DNA from: Acidobacteriota bacterium
Lineage (GTDB): Bacteria > Acidobacteriota > Vicinamibacteria > Vicinamibacterales > SCN-69-37
Assembly: GCA_016716905.1 (NCBI GenBank)
Contig: JADJUS010000004.1
Span: 1,426,001 to 1,490,000 of the forward strand
Direction: 5' to 3'
DNA length: 64,000 bases
The notes beneath the pieces are model-generated. The model worked only from the letters and a program-made list of their open reading frames with translations, had not been told where the DNA came from and did no database searches. A program made the translations under genes and the position numbers. Below, one piece after another: positions 23,020-31,623 of this stretch (position 1 is its first letter; the number at the start of each line of letters is the position of its first letter).

Positions 23020-24643
23020 AATCTGTCCAGAGTCCAGAGTCCAGAGTCCAGAGTCCCAAGGTCCAGCGTCCTGGGTCAGGACTGTGAAGCTGCGCGCTGA
23101 ATCTCGATGAGCCCATCGTGAGTGCGTTCGGGATCTGGGGCGCCAGGCGGTGGTGTCCAGACCAGGTCTGCCCCGCCGCGATCAGCAGGCGCGCGACGCC
23201 GACATGATCCGCACCTGGCTGCGCGTGACCCCGGCCTTCCACAGCCCAGACGAGCGGCGAAGCGGCGAACATGCCGTCCAGCGCATTTACCGGTGCGCCA
23301 TGTTCCAGAAGAACCCGCACGGCATCAACGCGCCCGGCCATCGCCGCGCGGTGCAACGGAGTCACCTGGTCCTTGTCCGCTGACTCCACGTCGAATCCAC
23401 GCGCCAGCATCGTCTCAAGCACCAGCGCGTCCCCCCGTTCGGCCGCATTGTCCAGTAATCGGTGGTGCGCTGGGCGCAGTTGCTCAGCTAGGGTCGAGTC
23501 GATTTGCAGCAGGGCGTCGGCGCCGGCCCGGTCGCCGCGTACGCAACAAGCGACGAATCGTTCGAGCGTGGACAACTCGTCTGTGGCGCCGCGGGCCAGC
23601 AGGACCGATCCAACGTCGGGTTTGCCCGAGAGTTCCGCCAGCGTGTGGGGTGTCAGACCGTCGGCGCGCCGCTGAAGGGGATCGGCCCCGTGTTGCAGGA
23701 GGTGCTCGACCATCGTCGTGTCCCATCGACGCGCCGCCACGTGCAGGGGCGCCTCTCCGTCGGCGCCCCACGTGAGGTTGGGATCCGCGCCGTGTTCGAG
23801 CAGCCACCGCGGTCCGTCAGGGTTCGTGGCCCACTGCATCATGTAGACGAGGGGAGGCACGCCTGCCGGAATGCCGTTCAGGTTGGCGCCGAATCGGTGC
23901 AACAGCTCAAGCGCCGGAATGTTGCCGCCGCCACCGGCAATGTGCACCGTGACGCCGTCGGTGGGGACGGCGCCTGCTTCAAGCAGGACCTCTGCCAGCG
24001 GAAGGTGCCCCACTGCGCAGACGGCCGCCCACAGTGCCGTTCGCGGCAGTTCCGGATGCCAGTTCCAGTGGTATTCCGCATTCGGGTTGGCGCCAAGCGT
24101 GCACAGGCGGCGCGCGATCGAGACGAGGTCATCCACCTGCGCAATGGCGTCGCGATGGAGGCACGTGTGGCACACGTAGAGCAGCGGTTCCCATTGCTGC
24201 GGTCCGGCGGCCTCGGTGGCCAGTGCGGGCTGTTCGGCGAGGCGCCGCTCGACGCCGGCCACGTCACCCAGTACCAGTGCGGTGTGCAACGAGGCCGACT
24301 TGATGCCGGGGTGCCGGTCGAGAAGACGGAGCGCTCGCCCGGAGGCGCCGCCCGTGGCGCACCGGACGAACTCATCGACGGCGTCGCGGAACGACATCGT
24401 TCGCGTCTCAACCTCATCGCGCAGGGCGTTCCACGACGCAAAGCCGTGTTCACGGGCGATGACCGATTGCGCGTCGTGAAGCGCGAGGGACGTGCCGTTC
24501 TGCAGCGGCCGACCCGCGAAGGCCGGGAGCGCGGCGAACCGCTCAAGTGCAGACAGGTCACCCTCACGCGCGGCGTGAAGCAGCGACTTGGCGAGTTTCT
24601 TCAGATGATCGAGATTCGGACGATCGGGCAGTTGCGCGGACAT
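23009..24643 (-). CDS. Ankyrin-repeat protein with C-terminus reading into a heptamer repeat
   Basis: 544 residues. N-terminal PDRPNLDHLKKLAKSLLHAAREGD is a domain common before ankyrin repeats in soil bacteria. At least eight ankyrin-like units follow (for example APLHVAARRWDTTMVEHLLQHGADP and TPLHRAAMAGRVDAVRVLLEHGAPVNA). No signal peptide; probably a cytoplasmic protein-binding scaffold, target unknown. ATG 24643 follows GGAGGCCGT. The last about 20 residues (GRWTLGLWTLDSGLWTDFRT) are encoded by the GTCCAGA heptamer repeat. The stop lies inside etfA, so the tail looks acquired by loss of an earlier stop. Confidence 0.8.
   Translation of the reverse strand: MSAQLPDRPNLDHLKKLAKSLLHAAREGDLSALERFAALPAFAGRPLQNGTSLALHDAQSVIAREHGFASWNALRDEVETRTMSFRDAVDEFVRCATGGASGRALRLLDRHPGIKSASLHTALVLGDVAGVERRLAEQPALATEAAGPQQWEPLLYVCHTCLHRDAIAQVDDLVSIARRLCTLGANPNAEYHWNWHPELPRTALWAAVCAVGHLPLAEVLLEAGAVPTDGVTVHIAGGGGNIPALELLHRFGANLNGIPAGVPPLVYMMQWATNPDGPRWLLEHGADPNLTWGADGEAPLHVAARRWDTTMVEHLLQHGADPLQRRADGLTPHTLAELSGKPDVGSVLLARGATDELSTLERFVACCVRGDRAGADALLQIDSTLAEQLRPAHHRLLDNAAERGDALVLETMLARGFDVESADKDQVTPLHRAAMAGRVDAVRVLLEHGAPVNALDGMFAASPLVWAVEGRGHAQPGADHVGVARLLIAAGQTWSGHHRLAPQIPNALTMGSSRFSAQLHSPDPGRWTLGLWTLDSGLWTDFRT
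23025..23073. repeat. Heptamer tandem repeat (GTCCAGA)n
   Basis: Four exact units at 23025-23052 followed by decayed units. Reverse-complement of the heptamer at 13752-13806. It overlaps the 3' end of the ankyrin gene. Confidence 0.9.
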
Positions 24644-24822
24644 ACGGCCTCCATGCTTGGGCCCGTGGTTCGCAAACGGGTAGCACGGCGGTGTATGTGC
24701 CGTTGGTCCAATTCGTTGAAAGTGGGCTTGGCCCTTCGCGCGAACCCGCCGGCGCCTTGAAGCGCGCACGGTAACGGTAATCGTGCGTCTGCCTCGCTGT
24801 CAATTTGTCGTCCTGCGGTGCC

Positions 24823-24851
24823 TTGACGCCTCTAGGCATAATGCATATAGT
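24823..24851 (+). promoter_or_regulatory. Promoter of padR-ADOP, likely leaderless
   Basis: TTGACG (24823-24828), 17 bases, TATAGT (24846-24851): a near-consensus housekeeping promoter. The padR ATG begins 7 bases after the -10 box, where transcription should start, and there is no ribosome binding site. An ATGCAT palindrome lies inside the spacer and could be part of a PadR operator. Confidence 0.7.
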
Positions 24852-24857
24852 CAGCGC

Positions 24858-25220
24858 ATGCCGCCCACCCGCCAGTCCACCGCCGCGCTGCCGCTGGCAC
24901 CCGCCGTGTTCCACATCCTGCTGGCGCTCGCCGATGGCGACGCCCATGGCTACCGCATTCGCGCCGACGTCATCGAGCGCTCCAACGGCGCTATCAAGCT
25001 CGACCCCGGGTCCCTCTACCGGCTGATTGCACGGCTGTCCGACGACGGGCTGGTCGTGGAGTCCCCAAGCCGTCCGAAGGCGGACGATGACGATGAGCGG
25101 CGGCGGTACTACCGGCTCACGCCGATGGGCAAGCGGTTGCTCGAAGCAGAGACGAATCGAATGGCTGACCTGGTGGCGCTGGCGCGCGCTAAGGCCGGCA
25201 GGCGTGTGCGGTCGGTTTAA
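24858..25220 (+). CDS. PadR-family transcriptional regulator
   Basis: 120 residues. Winged-helix domain with FHILLALADGDAHGYRIRADV, then GSLYRLIARLSDDGLVVE and RRRYYRLTPMGKRLL, the PadR pattern. It probably represses its own operon with the downstream permease and is released by a small molecule or stress. ATG 24858 rather than an upstream ATG, because the promoter would lie inside the longer form. The stop is 9 bases before the permease gene. PadR-ADOP pairs are common in Acidobacteriota. Confidence 0.9.
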   Translation: MPPTRQSTAALPLAPAVFHILLALADGDAHGYRIRADVIERSNGAIKLDPGSLYRLIARLSDDGLVVESPSRPKADDDDERRRYYRLTPMGKRLLEAETNRMADLVALARAKAGRRVRSV

Positions 25221-25229
25221 GACGTCGTC

Positions 25230-27986
25230 ATGGCTGCGGCGCCTTCTCGTCGATTGATCGCCCTGTATGCGTGGACCACGCGCCTCATGCCGGAGTCGCA
25301 CCGGTGGAGGTATGCGGATGAGCAGGTGCGCCTGTTCGAACAGGTGTGGATGGAGGAGCGCCCGGACGGGGGCATCGCACAGCTCCGTTGGGCATGTGTG
25401 CTCATCGTGCAATCGGTGCTGGCGGCGATCGGCGCGCGCCTGGACGTGAGTCGGCGCGGTGGCTATGCGCGGAATGTGCACAGACGAGGAGGAGCCGGGA
25501 TGGGCAGTGATTTTCGATTCACCCTGCGTTCGGTCAGGGCATCGTCTTGGTACGCCGTCGCAGTGGTCGGTGTCATCGCCGTCACGATGGCGCTCGCGAC
25601 CACCGCGTTTGCGATTGTCGATGGCGTGCTGTTCCAGCCGTTGGCGTTCCAGCAGTCCGATCGCCTGTTCAGGATCGAGCCCGGGTTCACGAACATCGGC
25701 CAGGCCGCCGCGGTTCCGGGTGGCGCGGTGCCAACCTTCGGCGCGAGTCATATCGATTTGCTGAACTGGCAGTCGGCCGTGCCGGAGGTGCCAATGACGG
25801 GGTTCCGTGCGCAGCCGTGGATGGGACTGGGCGCCGGCGTGAACGACTCCACCGCCGGCGTGGCACTCATCCAGCCGAACTTCTTCGACGTGTTCGGCGT
25901 GGCCCCACTCTTCGGAGGATTCTCGGCACAGGACTTTGTTGACGAGCCTCGCCTGCGGCCGGTGCTTGCGAGCTACGACGTGTGGACGTCGCGGTATGAG
26001 AGCGCACCCGACATTGTGGGCCGCGAGATCATCACCGATCGCGCAGGTGGTTACGGCGTACGGATCGTGGGTGTCATGCCGAAAGGCTTCGTGTTTCCCA
26101 CAGCCAGGGCAGAGGTCCATTTCCTGTCCCCGCTGGTGAGTCCGGCCGCGGCCAGAAACGACCCGGGGGTGCGTTTCATCAGCGAGGTGGTGGTGCGGCT
26201 GCCCGAGGGGCTGACCCCCGAAGTGCTGAGGGAGCGCCTGGCCCCGGCCTTGTCTGCCACCGCTCGGCAGTTTCCCGCACGTGGACCGAAGCCCGATGGC
26301 TGGTCCGACGCAGGCTGGCGTCGCCAGGGGCCGTTCGACGCGGTGTCCATTTCCACTTTGGCCGAGTCGCTGGGCCGTCGATCGCGGCCGTTGTTCATGG
26401 CGGTGTTCGCCGCCGTGCTGCTGTTGCTGGCCATCGCCGCCGTCAACGTGTCGAGCCTGATGACCGCGCGAGCCCTGGAACGCCAACATGAAATTGGAGT
26501 GCGGCGCTCGCTTGGGGCCGGGCCGTGGGCCATTGCCAGGCTGTGGACGGTGGAGGCGGCCACGCTGCTCACCCTGGGCGGTGTGGCGGGTGTGCTGGCG
26601 TCACCGCTGTTGCTTGACCTGTTCCTGCGACTGCTGCCGAGCGACGTGGTGCTGCTCAAGCCGGCGCGGCTCGACTGGCGCGTGGCGGGCTTCGTGGCCA
26701 TGACGCTGGCGCTGTTGTCGGCGCTGGTCGCCGTGGCTCCGATCCGTCGTTCGTTGACACGGCGATCGCTCTCGGCCGCCGGCAGCCAGACCAGAGGCGC
26801 GAGCGAACGTGTCCGCACGCCCGGCCGTCGTCTCGTCGTGGCGCTGCAGGTCGGCGTGGCGTTTGTGCTGACTGTGGGCGGGGCATCGCTCGTGGGCTCG
26901 CTGCTGACCGTATACGCGCACGAGTTGCCGATTCGCACCCGCGGCATCGTGGTGCTGAAGGTGATGCTCCAAGGGCCTGGAAACGGCGGCATGGACCTGT
27001 CGCCGGAGCGGGCAGAACGCGAGAGGGCGCTTCGGACTCGCCTGGCGAGTGTGCGGGGTGTGTCCTCGGTGGCGTCCACAGCGGCCCAGGTACTGGCGGG
27101 CGGGGGAAACATGACGTGGTTCCTGCCGCCAGCCGGGACGAAGCATCCGGCGAACATCGATACCTGGCCGGTCACCGAGGGCTTCTACGACACGCTCGCG
27201 CCCGAGGTGATCGAAGGCCGGCTTCCGAGCAATGACGAACTTCGAGCGTCCGCACCGCTCGTCGTTGTCAGCCAGCGGGCCGCGCAGGCCTATTGGCCAG
27301 GCAAGTCGGCGCTCGGCGCCACGCTGACAGACCAGCAGTCGAAAGTGGCATTCACCGTGGTGGGAGTCGTCAAGGATGTGCGCTGGCTTGCGTGGGATAT
27401 CGAGACGCCAGTCGTCTACGGGCCCTACGCCGCTGTTGGGCGCGCGCCATGGCTGACGTATTTCCTGCGCACGGACGGCAACACCGGGAGTGTGACCGCA
27501 GATGCCCTGCGCGCCATCGAGGAGCGTGATCCGCTTGCCGGCGTGTCTCGCGCCGACACGCTGGATTCGGTGTTCAGGGATTCAGTGTCCATCCGCCGCT
27601 TTCAGTCGTGGCTCTTCGGCGGCTTCGCCGCCGCTGCCCTCGTTGTGGTGGGCGTTGGCATCTTCGGGCTGATCGCCATGGCGGCGGCGCGACGGACGAA
27701 AGAGGTGGGCATTCGTTGTGCCCTTGGCGCCACGCCGGGAGCATTGACGACACTCATGGTGCGCGAACAACTGGGCGCCGTTGCCGTCGGACTCCTGGTG
27801 GGCGGCCTCGTCGCCGCCTGGGCGGTGCGGTTCGTGGAGAGTTACCTCTTCGAACTGACCACGGCTGATCCACGCATCTGGCTAAGCGCCACGGTGCTGG
27901 TGCTGCTCACCGCCTGCGCCGGCGCGCTGATCCCCGCCTGGCGCGCGAGCCGGATCGATCCGCTCAAGGCGCTGAGGGTGGAATAG
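25230..27986 (+). CDS. ADOP-family ABC transporter permease (MacB/FtsX type)
   Basis: 918 residues. About 90 N-terminal residues form the permease-prefix region (LMPESHRWRYADEQVRLF). Then come two MacB periplasmic-domain/FtsX units. Membrane helices lie at about 108-130, 385-410, 440-465, 487-505, 535-560, and three more near the C-terminus (800-900). Each FtsX unit has the RxxEIGVRRSLGA/RRTKEVGIRCALGA segment. No ATPase is encoded beside it, hence orphan permease. Such proteins are expanded in Acidobacteriota; substrate unknown, and a mechanotransmission or efflux role is inferred. Confidence 0.88.
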   Translation: MAAAPSRRLIALYAWTTRLMPESHRWRYADEQVRLFEQVWMEERPDGGIAQLRWACVLIVQSVLAAIGARLDVSRRGGYARNVHRRGGAGMGSDFRFTLRSVRASSWYAVAVVGVIAVTMALATTAFAIVDGVLFQPLAFQQSDRLFRIEPGFTNIGQAAAVPGGAVPTFGASHIDLLNWQSAVPEVPMTGFRAQPWMGLGAGVNDSTAGVALIQPNFFDVFGVAPLFGGFSAQDFVDEPRLRPVLASYDVWTSRYESAPDIVGREIITDRAGGYGVRIVGVMPKGFVFPTARAEVHFLSPLVSPAAARNDPGVRFISEVVVRLPEGLTPEVLRERLAPALSATARQFPARGPKPDGWSDAGWRRQGPFDAVSISTLAESLGRRSRPLFMAVFAAVLLLLAIAAVNVSSLMTARALERQHEIGVRRSLGAGPWAIARLWTVEAATLLTLGGVAGVLASPLLLDLFLRLLPSDVVLLKPARLDWRVAGFVAMTLALLSALVAVAPIRRSLTRRSLSAAGSQTRGASERVRTPGRRLVVALQVGVAFVLTVGGASLVGSLLTVYAHELPIRTRGIVVLKVMLQGPGNGGMDLSPERAERERALRTRLASVRGVSSVASTAAQVLAGGGNMTWFLPPAGTKHPANIDTWPVTEGFYDTLAPEVIEGRLPSNDELRASAPLVVVSQRAAQAYWPGKSALGATLTDQQSKVAFTVVGVVKDVRWLAWDIETPVVYGPYAAVGRAPWLTYFLRTDGNTGSVTADALRAIEERDPLAGVSRADTLDSVFRDSVSIRRFQSWLFGGFAAAALVVVGVGIFGLIAMAAARRTKEVGIRCALGATPGALTTLMVREQLGAVAVGLLVGGLVAAWAVRFVESYLFELTTADPRIWLSATVLVLLTACAGALIPAWRASRIDPLKALRVE

Positions 27987-27995
27987 AACAGTCCG

Positions 27996-28121
27996 GGGTC
28001 CGCAGGTCCGGCAGGTCCCAAGGTTCGCGGAGCCGCGCCGTTTGGCGCGGGGCTTCATGTGGAGACAAGATGGCGCGCAGCGCCCACCGCGAACCCACGC
28101 ACCTATCGGACCTGCGGACCC
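27996..28121. repeat. Imperfect long inverted repeat between convergent ADOP and pntB
   Basis: A left arm from GGGTCCGCAGGTCCG (27996) to GGTTCGCGG (28030) pairs with CCGCGAACC (28087) to CGGACCTGCGGACCC (28121), with gaps. Inside is a second hairpin, GCCGCGCC-GTTT-GGCGCGGGGC. The left arm has a 7-9-base GGTCC repeat rhythm. Likely acts as a terminator for both genes. Confidence 0.65.
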
Positions 28122-28128
28122 ACGGACC

Positions 28129-29526
28129 CTATGGAGCGCGCAGCGCTCCGAGTATCGCGTCGACGCTCTTCTTCGCGTCGCCGTAGAGCATCTTTGTCTT
28201 CGGCTTGAAGAAGAGCGGGTTCTCGACGCCCGCATACCCCGCGCCCTTGCCACGTTTGAAGACGATGCAGGCCGCCGCTTCCCAGGCGTGAAGCACGGGC
28301 ATGCCGGCAATGGGGCTGGAAGGGTCGTCGAGCGCGCTGGGATTCACGATGTCGTTCGCGCCGATGACGAGCACGACGTCCGTGGTGGGGAAGTCGTCAT
28401 TGATCTCGTCCATCTCGAGGACGATGTCGTAGGGGAGGTTGGCTTCGGCCAGCAGCACGTTCATGTGGCCGGGGAGGCGGCCCGCGACCGGATGGATTGC
28501 GAATCGCACGGTCTTGCCTGCGGCTCGAAGCACATCCACAATCTCGCGCACCGGATGTTGCGCCTGGGCCACGGCCATGCCGTAGCCCGGCACGATGATC
28601 ACCGAGTCGGCTGCTTTCAAAAGATCCACCACCTCGGCGGCAGTGGTGGCAACCAGCTCGCCCTCGACGACCGCGCCACCCGCAGGTGCCGCACCTTCCT
28701 CCGCGCCGAAGCCCCCGAGGATGACCGAGAGGAACGAGCGGTTCATCGCCTTGCACATGATGTAGCTCAGAATCGCGCCCGAAGAGCCGACGAGCGCGCC
28801 CGTGATGATGAGCAGGTCGTTCGAGAGCATGAAGCCTGCCGCTGACGCCGCCCAGCCCGAGTAGCTGTTGAGCATCGACACCACCACAGGCATGTCGGCG
28901 CCGCCGATAGCCATCACCAGGTGAATGCCGATGACGCCGGCGATCGCCGTCATGATCAGGAGGTGGGGCAGCGCTTCATGCCCGCCACGCAGGTACATCG
29001 CGCCGAGCCAGACGCAGGCGACGATCATGCCGATGTTCAACAAATGGCGACCGGGCAGCATCAACGGCTTGCTGCGGATGACGCCCTGCAGTTTGCCCCA
29101 GGCCACGATCGATCCTGTAAACGTGAGTGAACCGATGAAGACGCCGAGGTAGGTCTCGACGTCGTGAATGGTCCGTTCGACCCCCGTCAGTTCAACGGCA
29201 GGCGCCAGGTGGTTGCTGATGCCCACCAGCACAGCGGCGGCGCCGACGAAGCTGTGCAGGATGGCCACCAACTGCGGCATGGACGTCATCGCCACGCGTG
29301 AGGCCACCAGCGCGCCGATGATGGCGGCGAGCGTGAGCGCCCCCAGCAGCGTGGGGGACGTGATGACGCCGGCATGCAGCGCGACGGCGACCATGGCGAT
29401 CAACATGCCGATGGCGCCGAACTGATTGCCGCGGCGTGCGGTGCTTGGATGGGCGAGCCCCTTCAGGCTCAGGATGAACAGAACTGCGGCGGCGATATAC
29501 GCCGTGACCAATAGCGACGTTGTCAT
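28129..29526 (-). CDS. pntB: NAD(P) transhydrogenase beta subunit
   Basis: 465 residues. About eight membrane helices in the first 270 residues, then the NADP-binding domain III (VIIVPGYGMAVAQAQHPVREIVDVL, HPVAGRLPGHMNVLLAEANLPYD and LVIGANDIVNP). With PntA it uses the proton gradient to transfer hydride from NADH to NADP. ATG 29526 overlaps the pntA stop by 4 bases. Confidence 0.95.
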   Translation of the reverse strand: MTTSLLVTAYIAAAVLFILSLKGLAHPSTARRGNQFGAIGMLIAMVAVALHAGVITSPTLLGALTLAAIIGALVASRVAMTSMPQLVAILHSFVGAAAVLVGISNHLAPAVELTGVERTIHDVETYLGVFIGSLTFTGSIVAWGKLQGVIRSKPLMLPGRHLLNIGMIVACVWLGAMYLRGGHEALPHLLIMTAIAGVIGIHLVMAIGGADMPVVVSMLNSYSGWAASAAGFMLSNDLLIITGALVGSSGAILSYIMCKAMNRSFLSVILGGFGAEEGAAPAGGAVVEGELVATTAAEVVDLLKAADSVIIVPGYGMAVAQAQHPVREIVDVLRAAGKTVRFAIHPVAGRLPGHMNVLLAEANLPYDIVLEMDEINDDFPTTDVVLVIGANDIVNPSALDDPSSPIAGMPVLHAWEAAACIVFKRGKGAGYAGVENPLFFKPKTKMLYGDAKKSVDAILGALRAP

Positions 29527-31145
29527 CGGCGGAACATCTTGAGCATGCGGTGGGTGACCAGGAAGCCACCGGAAATATTGAGTGTGGCCAGGAAGATGGC
29601 GGCGACGCCGAGCACGCTCGCCGCAGACGTGAGCCCGCCGCCAATCTGCAGCATGCCGCCCACAACGATGATGCCGCTGATGGCGTTGGTGACGCTCATG
29701 AGCGGCGTGTGCAACGCCGGCGTCACGCTCCAGACGACCTGGTAGCCGATGAAACAGGCCAGCACGAACACAGTGAGGTGGGTCAGGAACGACTGTGGCG
29801 CGCCCAGGCCAACGCCAAAGAGCACGAGTCCCGCAGCCAGTAACGGCCACCAGCCGCCAGACGACGAGGACTCATCGGCGGGAGCGCCATGGCCGCCGCT
29901 CTTGCCATGGCTAGAAGGCTTCTTCGTGGCCGTCGCCTTGGTTGCCTTCGTGGCTACCGCGGCCGAACCAGAGGCCGAAGCAGGAGCGGGAGGAGCGGAC
30001 TTGTCCGCCGAAGCTGAAGCCGCAGGCTTCGGGAGCGAAGGCGGAGGTGGCCACATCATCGCCCCGTCCTTCAGCACCGTCATCGGCCGCACGATGTCGT
30101 TCTGTTCGTCGATGGTGAATGCGGCCGCGCCGCCCATCTCTTCGAGCAGGTGCACGATGTTCGTGGCGTAGAGCGTTGAGGCTTGCTGCGACATGCGCGA
30201 CGGCAGGTCGGTGTAGCCGATGACCGTCACGCCGTTCACGTCTACAGCCTGGCCGGGTTGCGTCAGTTCGCAGTTGCCCTGCATCTCGGCCGCAAGGTCC
30301 ACCACCACAGACCCGCGCTTCATCGAGTGGACCATGTCGGCGGTGATGAGGATGGGCGCGCGCTTTCCGGGAATCAGCGCCGTCGTGATGATGACGTCCA
30401 CCTCTTTGGCCTGCGCCGCGAAGAGGGCCATCTCGGCGGCGATGAATGCCGGGCTCATTTCCTTGGCGTAGCCGCCCTGGCCGCTGCCGTCTTCGTCGAG
30501 TTCCACTTGCAGGAACTCGGCGCCCATGGACGCCACTTGTTCTTTGACGACAGGCCGCGTGTCGAAGGCGCGGACGATCGCTCCGAGCGACCGTGCGGTG
30601 CCGATGGCCGCGAGCCCGGCGACGCCGGCGCCGATGATGAGGACCTTGCAGGGCAGGATCTTGCCGGCCGCCGTCGTCTGGCCGCCAAGAGGACGCTGCA
30701 GCGCGGCGACGGCCTCGATGACCGCGCGATAGCCGGAGAGGTTGCCGGTGGACGAGAGCGCGTCCACTTTCTGCGCGCGCGTGGTGCGCGGCACCTGGTC
30801 CATCGCGACGGCGCTGATGCTGCGGTCGCCAAGGCGGCGGACCAGGTCGGTGTTTTGTGCGGGATACAGGTAACTGACGAGCGTCTGGCCGCGGCCGAGG
30901 CGCGCGGCTTCCTCATCAAGTGGCGGCCGCACCTTGACGACGACCGGCGCGCTCCACGCAGCGACGGTGTCGCCAATCGTGGCCCCCGCCGCCGCATATG
31001 CCGCATCGTCAAATCCAGCGGCGAACCCGGCGCCTGACTCGACCGTGACGCTGAAGCCTAGTTGTGTGAGTTTGGTGACTGAATCCGGTGTGGCGGCAAC
31101 CCGTCGTTCCCCGTGGGCTGTCTCCTTCACGATGCCGACGATCAT
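29523..31145 (-). CDS. pntA: NAD(P) transhydrogenase alpha subunit
   Basis: 540 residues, the undivided PntA form. The N-terminal NAD domain (MIVGIVKETAHGERRVAATP, VLIIGAGVAGLAAIGTARSLGA, PILITADMVHSMKRGSVVVDLA) occupies about 1-380. An Ala/Ser/Lys low-complexity linker covers about 385-437, followed by C-terminal membrane helices to 540. It binds NADH and pairs with PntB. The linker is longer than in E. coli PntA (510 residues). Confidence 0.95.
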   Translation of the reverse strand: MIVGIVKETAHGERRVAATPDSVTKLTQLGFSVTVESGAGFAAGFDDAAYAAAGATIGDTVAAWSAPVVVKVRPPLDEEAARLGRGQTLVSYLYPAQNTDLVRRLGDRSISAVAMDQVPRTTRAQKVDALSSTGNLSGYRAVIEAVAALQRPLGGQTTAAGKILPCKVLIIGAGVAGLAAIGTARSLGAIVRAFDTRPVVKEQVASMGAEFLQVELDEDGSGQGGYAKEMSPAFIAAEMALFAAQAKEVDVIITTALIPGKRAPILITADMVHSMKRGSVVVDLAAEMQGNCELTQPGQAVDVNGVTVIGYTDLPSRMSQQASTLYATNIVHLLEEMGGAAAFTIDEQNDIVRPMTVLKDGAMMWPPPPSLPKPAASASADKSAPPAPASASGSAAVATKATKATATKKPSSHGKSGGHGAPADESSSSGGWWPLLAAGLVLFGVGLGAPQSFLTHLTVFVLACFIGYQVVWSVTPALHTPLMSVTNAISGIIVVGGMLQIGGGLTSAASVLGVAAIFLATLNISGGFLVTHRMLKMFRR

Positions 31146-31192
31146 TCAGTCATTGTACTCCGGCTCGACTCGACGCCTGGCGATTGCGCGGT

Positions 31193-31387
31193 TCAGTCCA
31201 GCGTCTCCTTGAGCGTTCCGGCTTCCATTCCAGCTTGGGCCGACATCTTTGGTCGCCTCCTGACCACGTGGCCCACCTCGTGTGTGCCGGTGTCTCCAAG
31301 GCCGCCGGCAACCTGCTCGAGGGCGTCGTCGCTGAGTGGTTCCGGGCTCCCCGGCTTCGGGTCCGGCTGTGCCTTCTTGTCGCTCAT
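31193..31387 (-). CDS. Small peptide with double-glycine leader, RiPP-precursor-like
   Basis: 64 residues. After a charged, Pro-rich start comes PEPLSDDALEQVAGG, the consensus of leader peptides cut after Gly-Gly in class II bacteriocins and NHLP/Nif11-type RiPP precursors. The predicted core is 35 residues (starting LGDTGTHEVGHVV), without Cys, and contains HEVGH. The ATG at 31387 has AGGAGGT at ideal spacing, so it is very probably translated. It lies 47 bases before pntA on the same strand. No maturase, protease-transporter or immunity gene is in the window, so modification and export are unknown. Confidence 0.7.
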   Translation of the reverse strand: MSDKKAQPDPKPGSPEPLSDDALEQVAGGLGDTGTHEVGHVVRRRPKMSAQAGMEAGTLKETLD

Positions 31388-31517
31388 GTGACCTCCTGCG
31401 CTGGGGGTGTCCGCGTGACGGCCAATGATCAGGCAGGGGCGGCCAGAGGTCAAGGAGACATCCGCGAATCGGATCGGCGAGGCGTTGGACCCGCGAGACA
31501 GCGTGACAGTCGATCTG

Positions 31518-31580
31518 CAATCCACAATCAGCAATCACTCCATCCCGATCCTCAATCCTCCATCCTCAACCCTCAATTGG
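31518..31580. repeat. Heptamer tandem repeat (CAATCCT)n
   Basis: Diverged 7-base units: CAATCCA, CAATCAG, CAATCAC, then CAATCCT, CCATCCT, CAACCCT. It sits in the gap between the divergent peptide gene and the EtfD-type gene. The segment beginning CATCCCGATCCTCAATC recurs at about 52146. Confidence 0.85.
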
Positions 31581-31608
31581 GGCGCCCATGGAGGGAAGCG
31601 CCTCACAG

Positions 31609-31614
31609 TAATAT
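31609..31614 (+). promoter_or_regulatory. Candidate -10 box (TAATAT) for the EtfD-type gene
   Basis: TAATAT ends 9 bases before ATG 31624; transcription would start within about 3 bases of the start codon. No ribosome binding site seen. Confidence 0.4.
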
Positions 31615-31623
31615 GGTGGGCGT

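Noticed and set aside
26051..27175. Long minus-strand frame opposite the ADOP permease
   Set aside because: Thr/Ser/Arg/Pro-rich shadow with no domain or start signal, while the plus strand has a clear permease.
31193..31387. HEVGH as evidence of a metalloprotease
   Set aside because: The peptide is 64 residues with no protease fold or third ligand; the match to HExxH may be chance.
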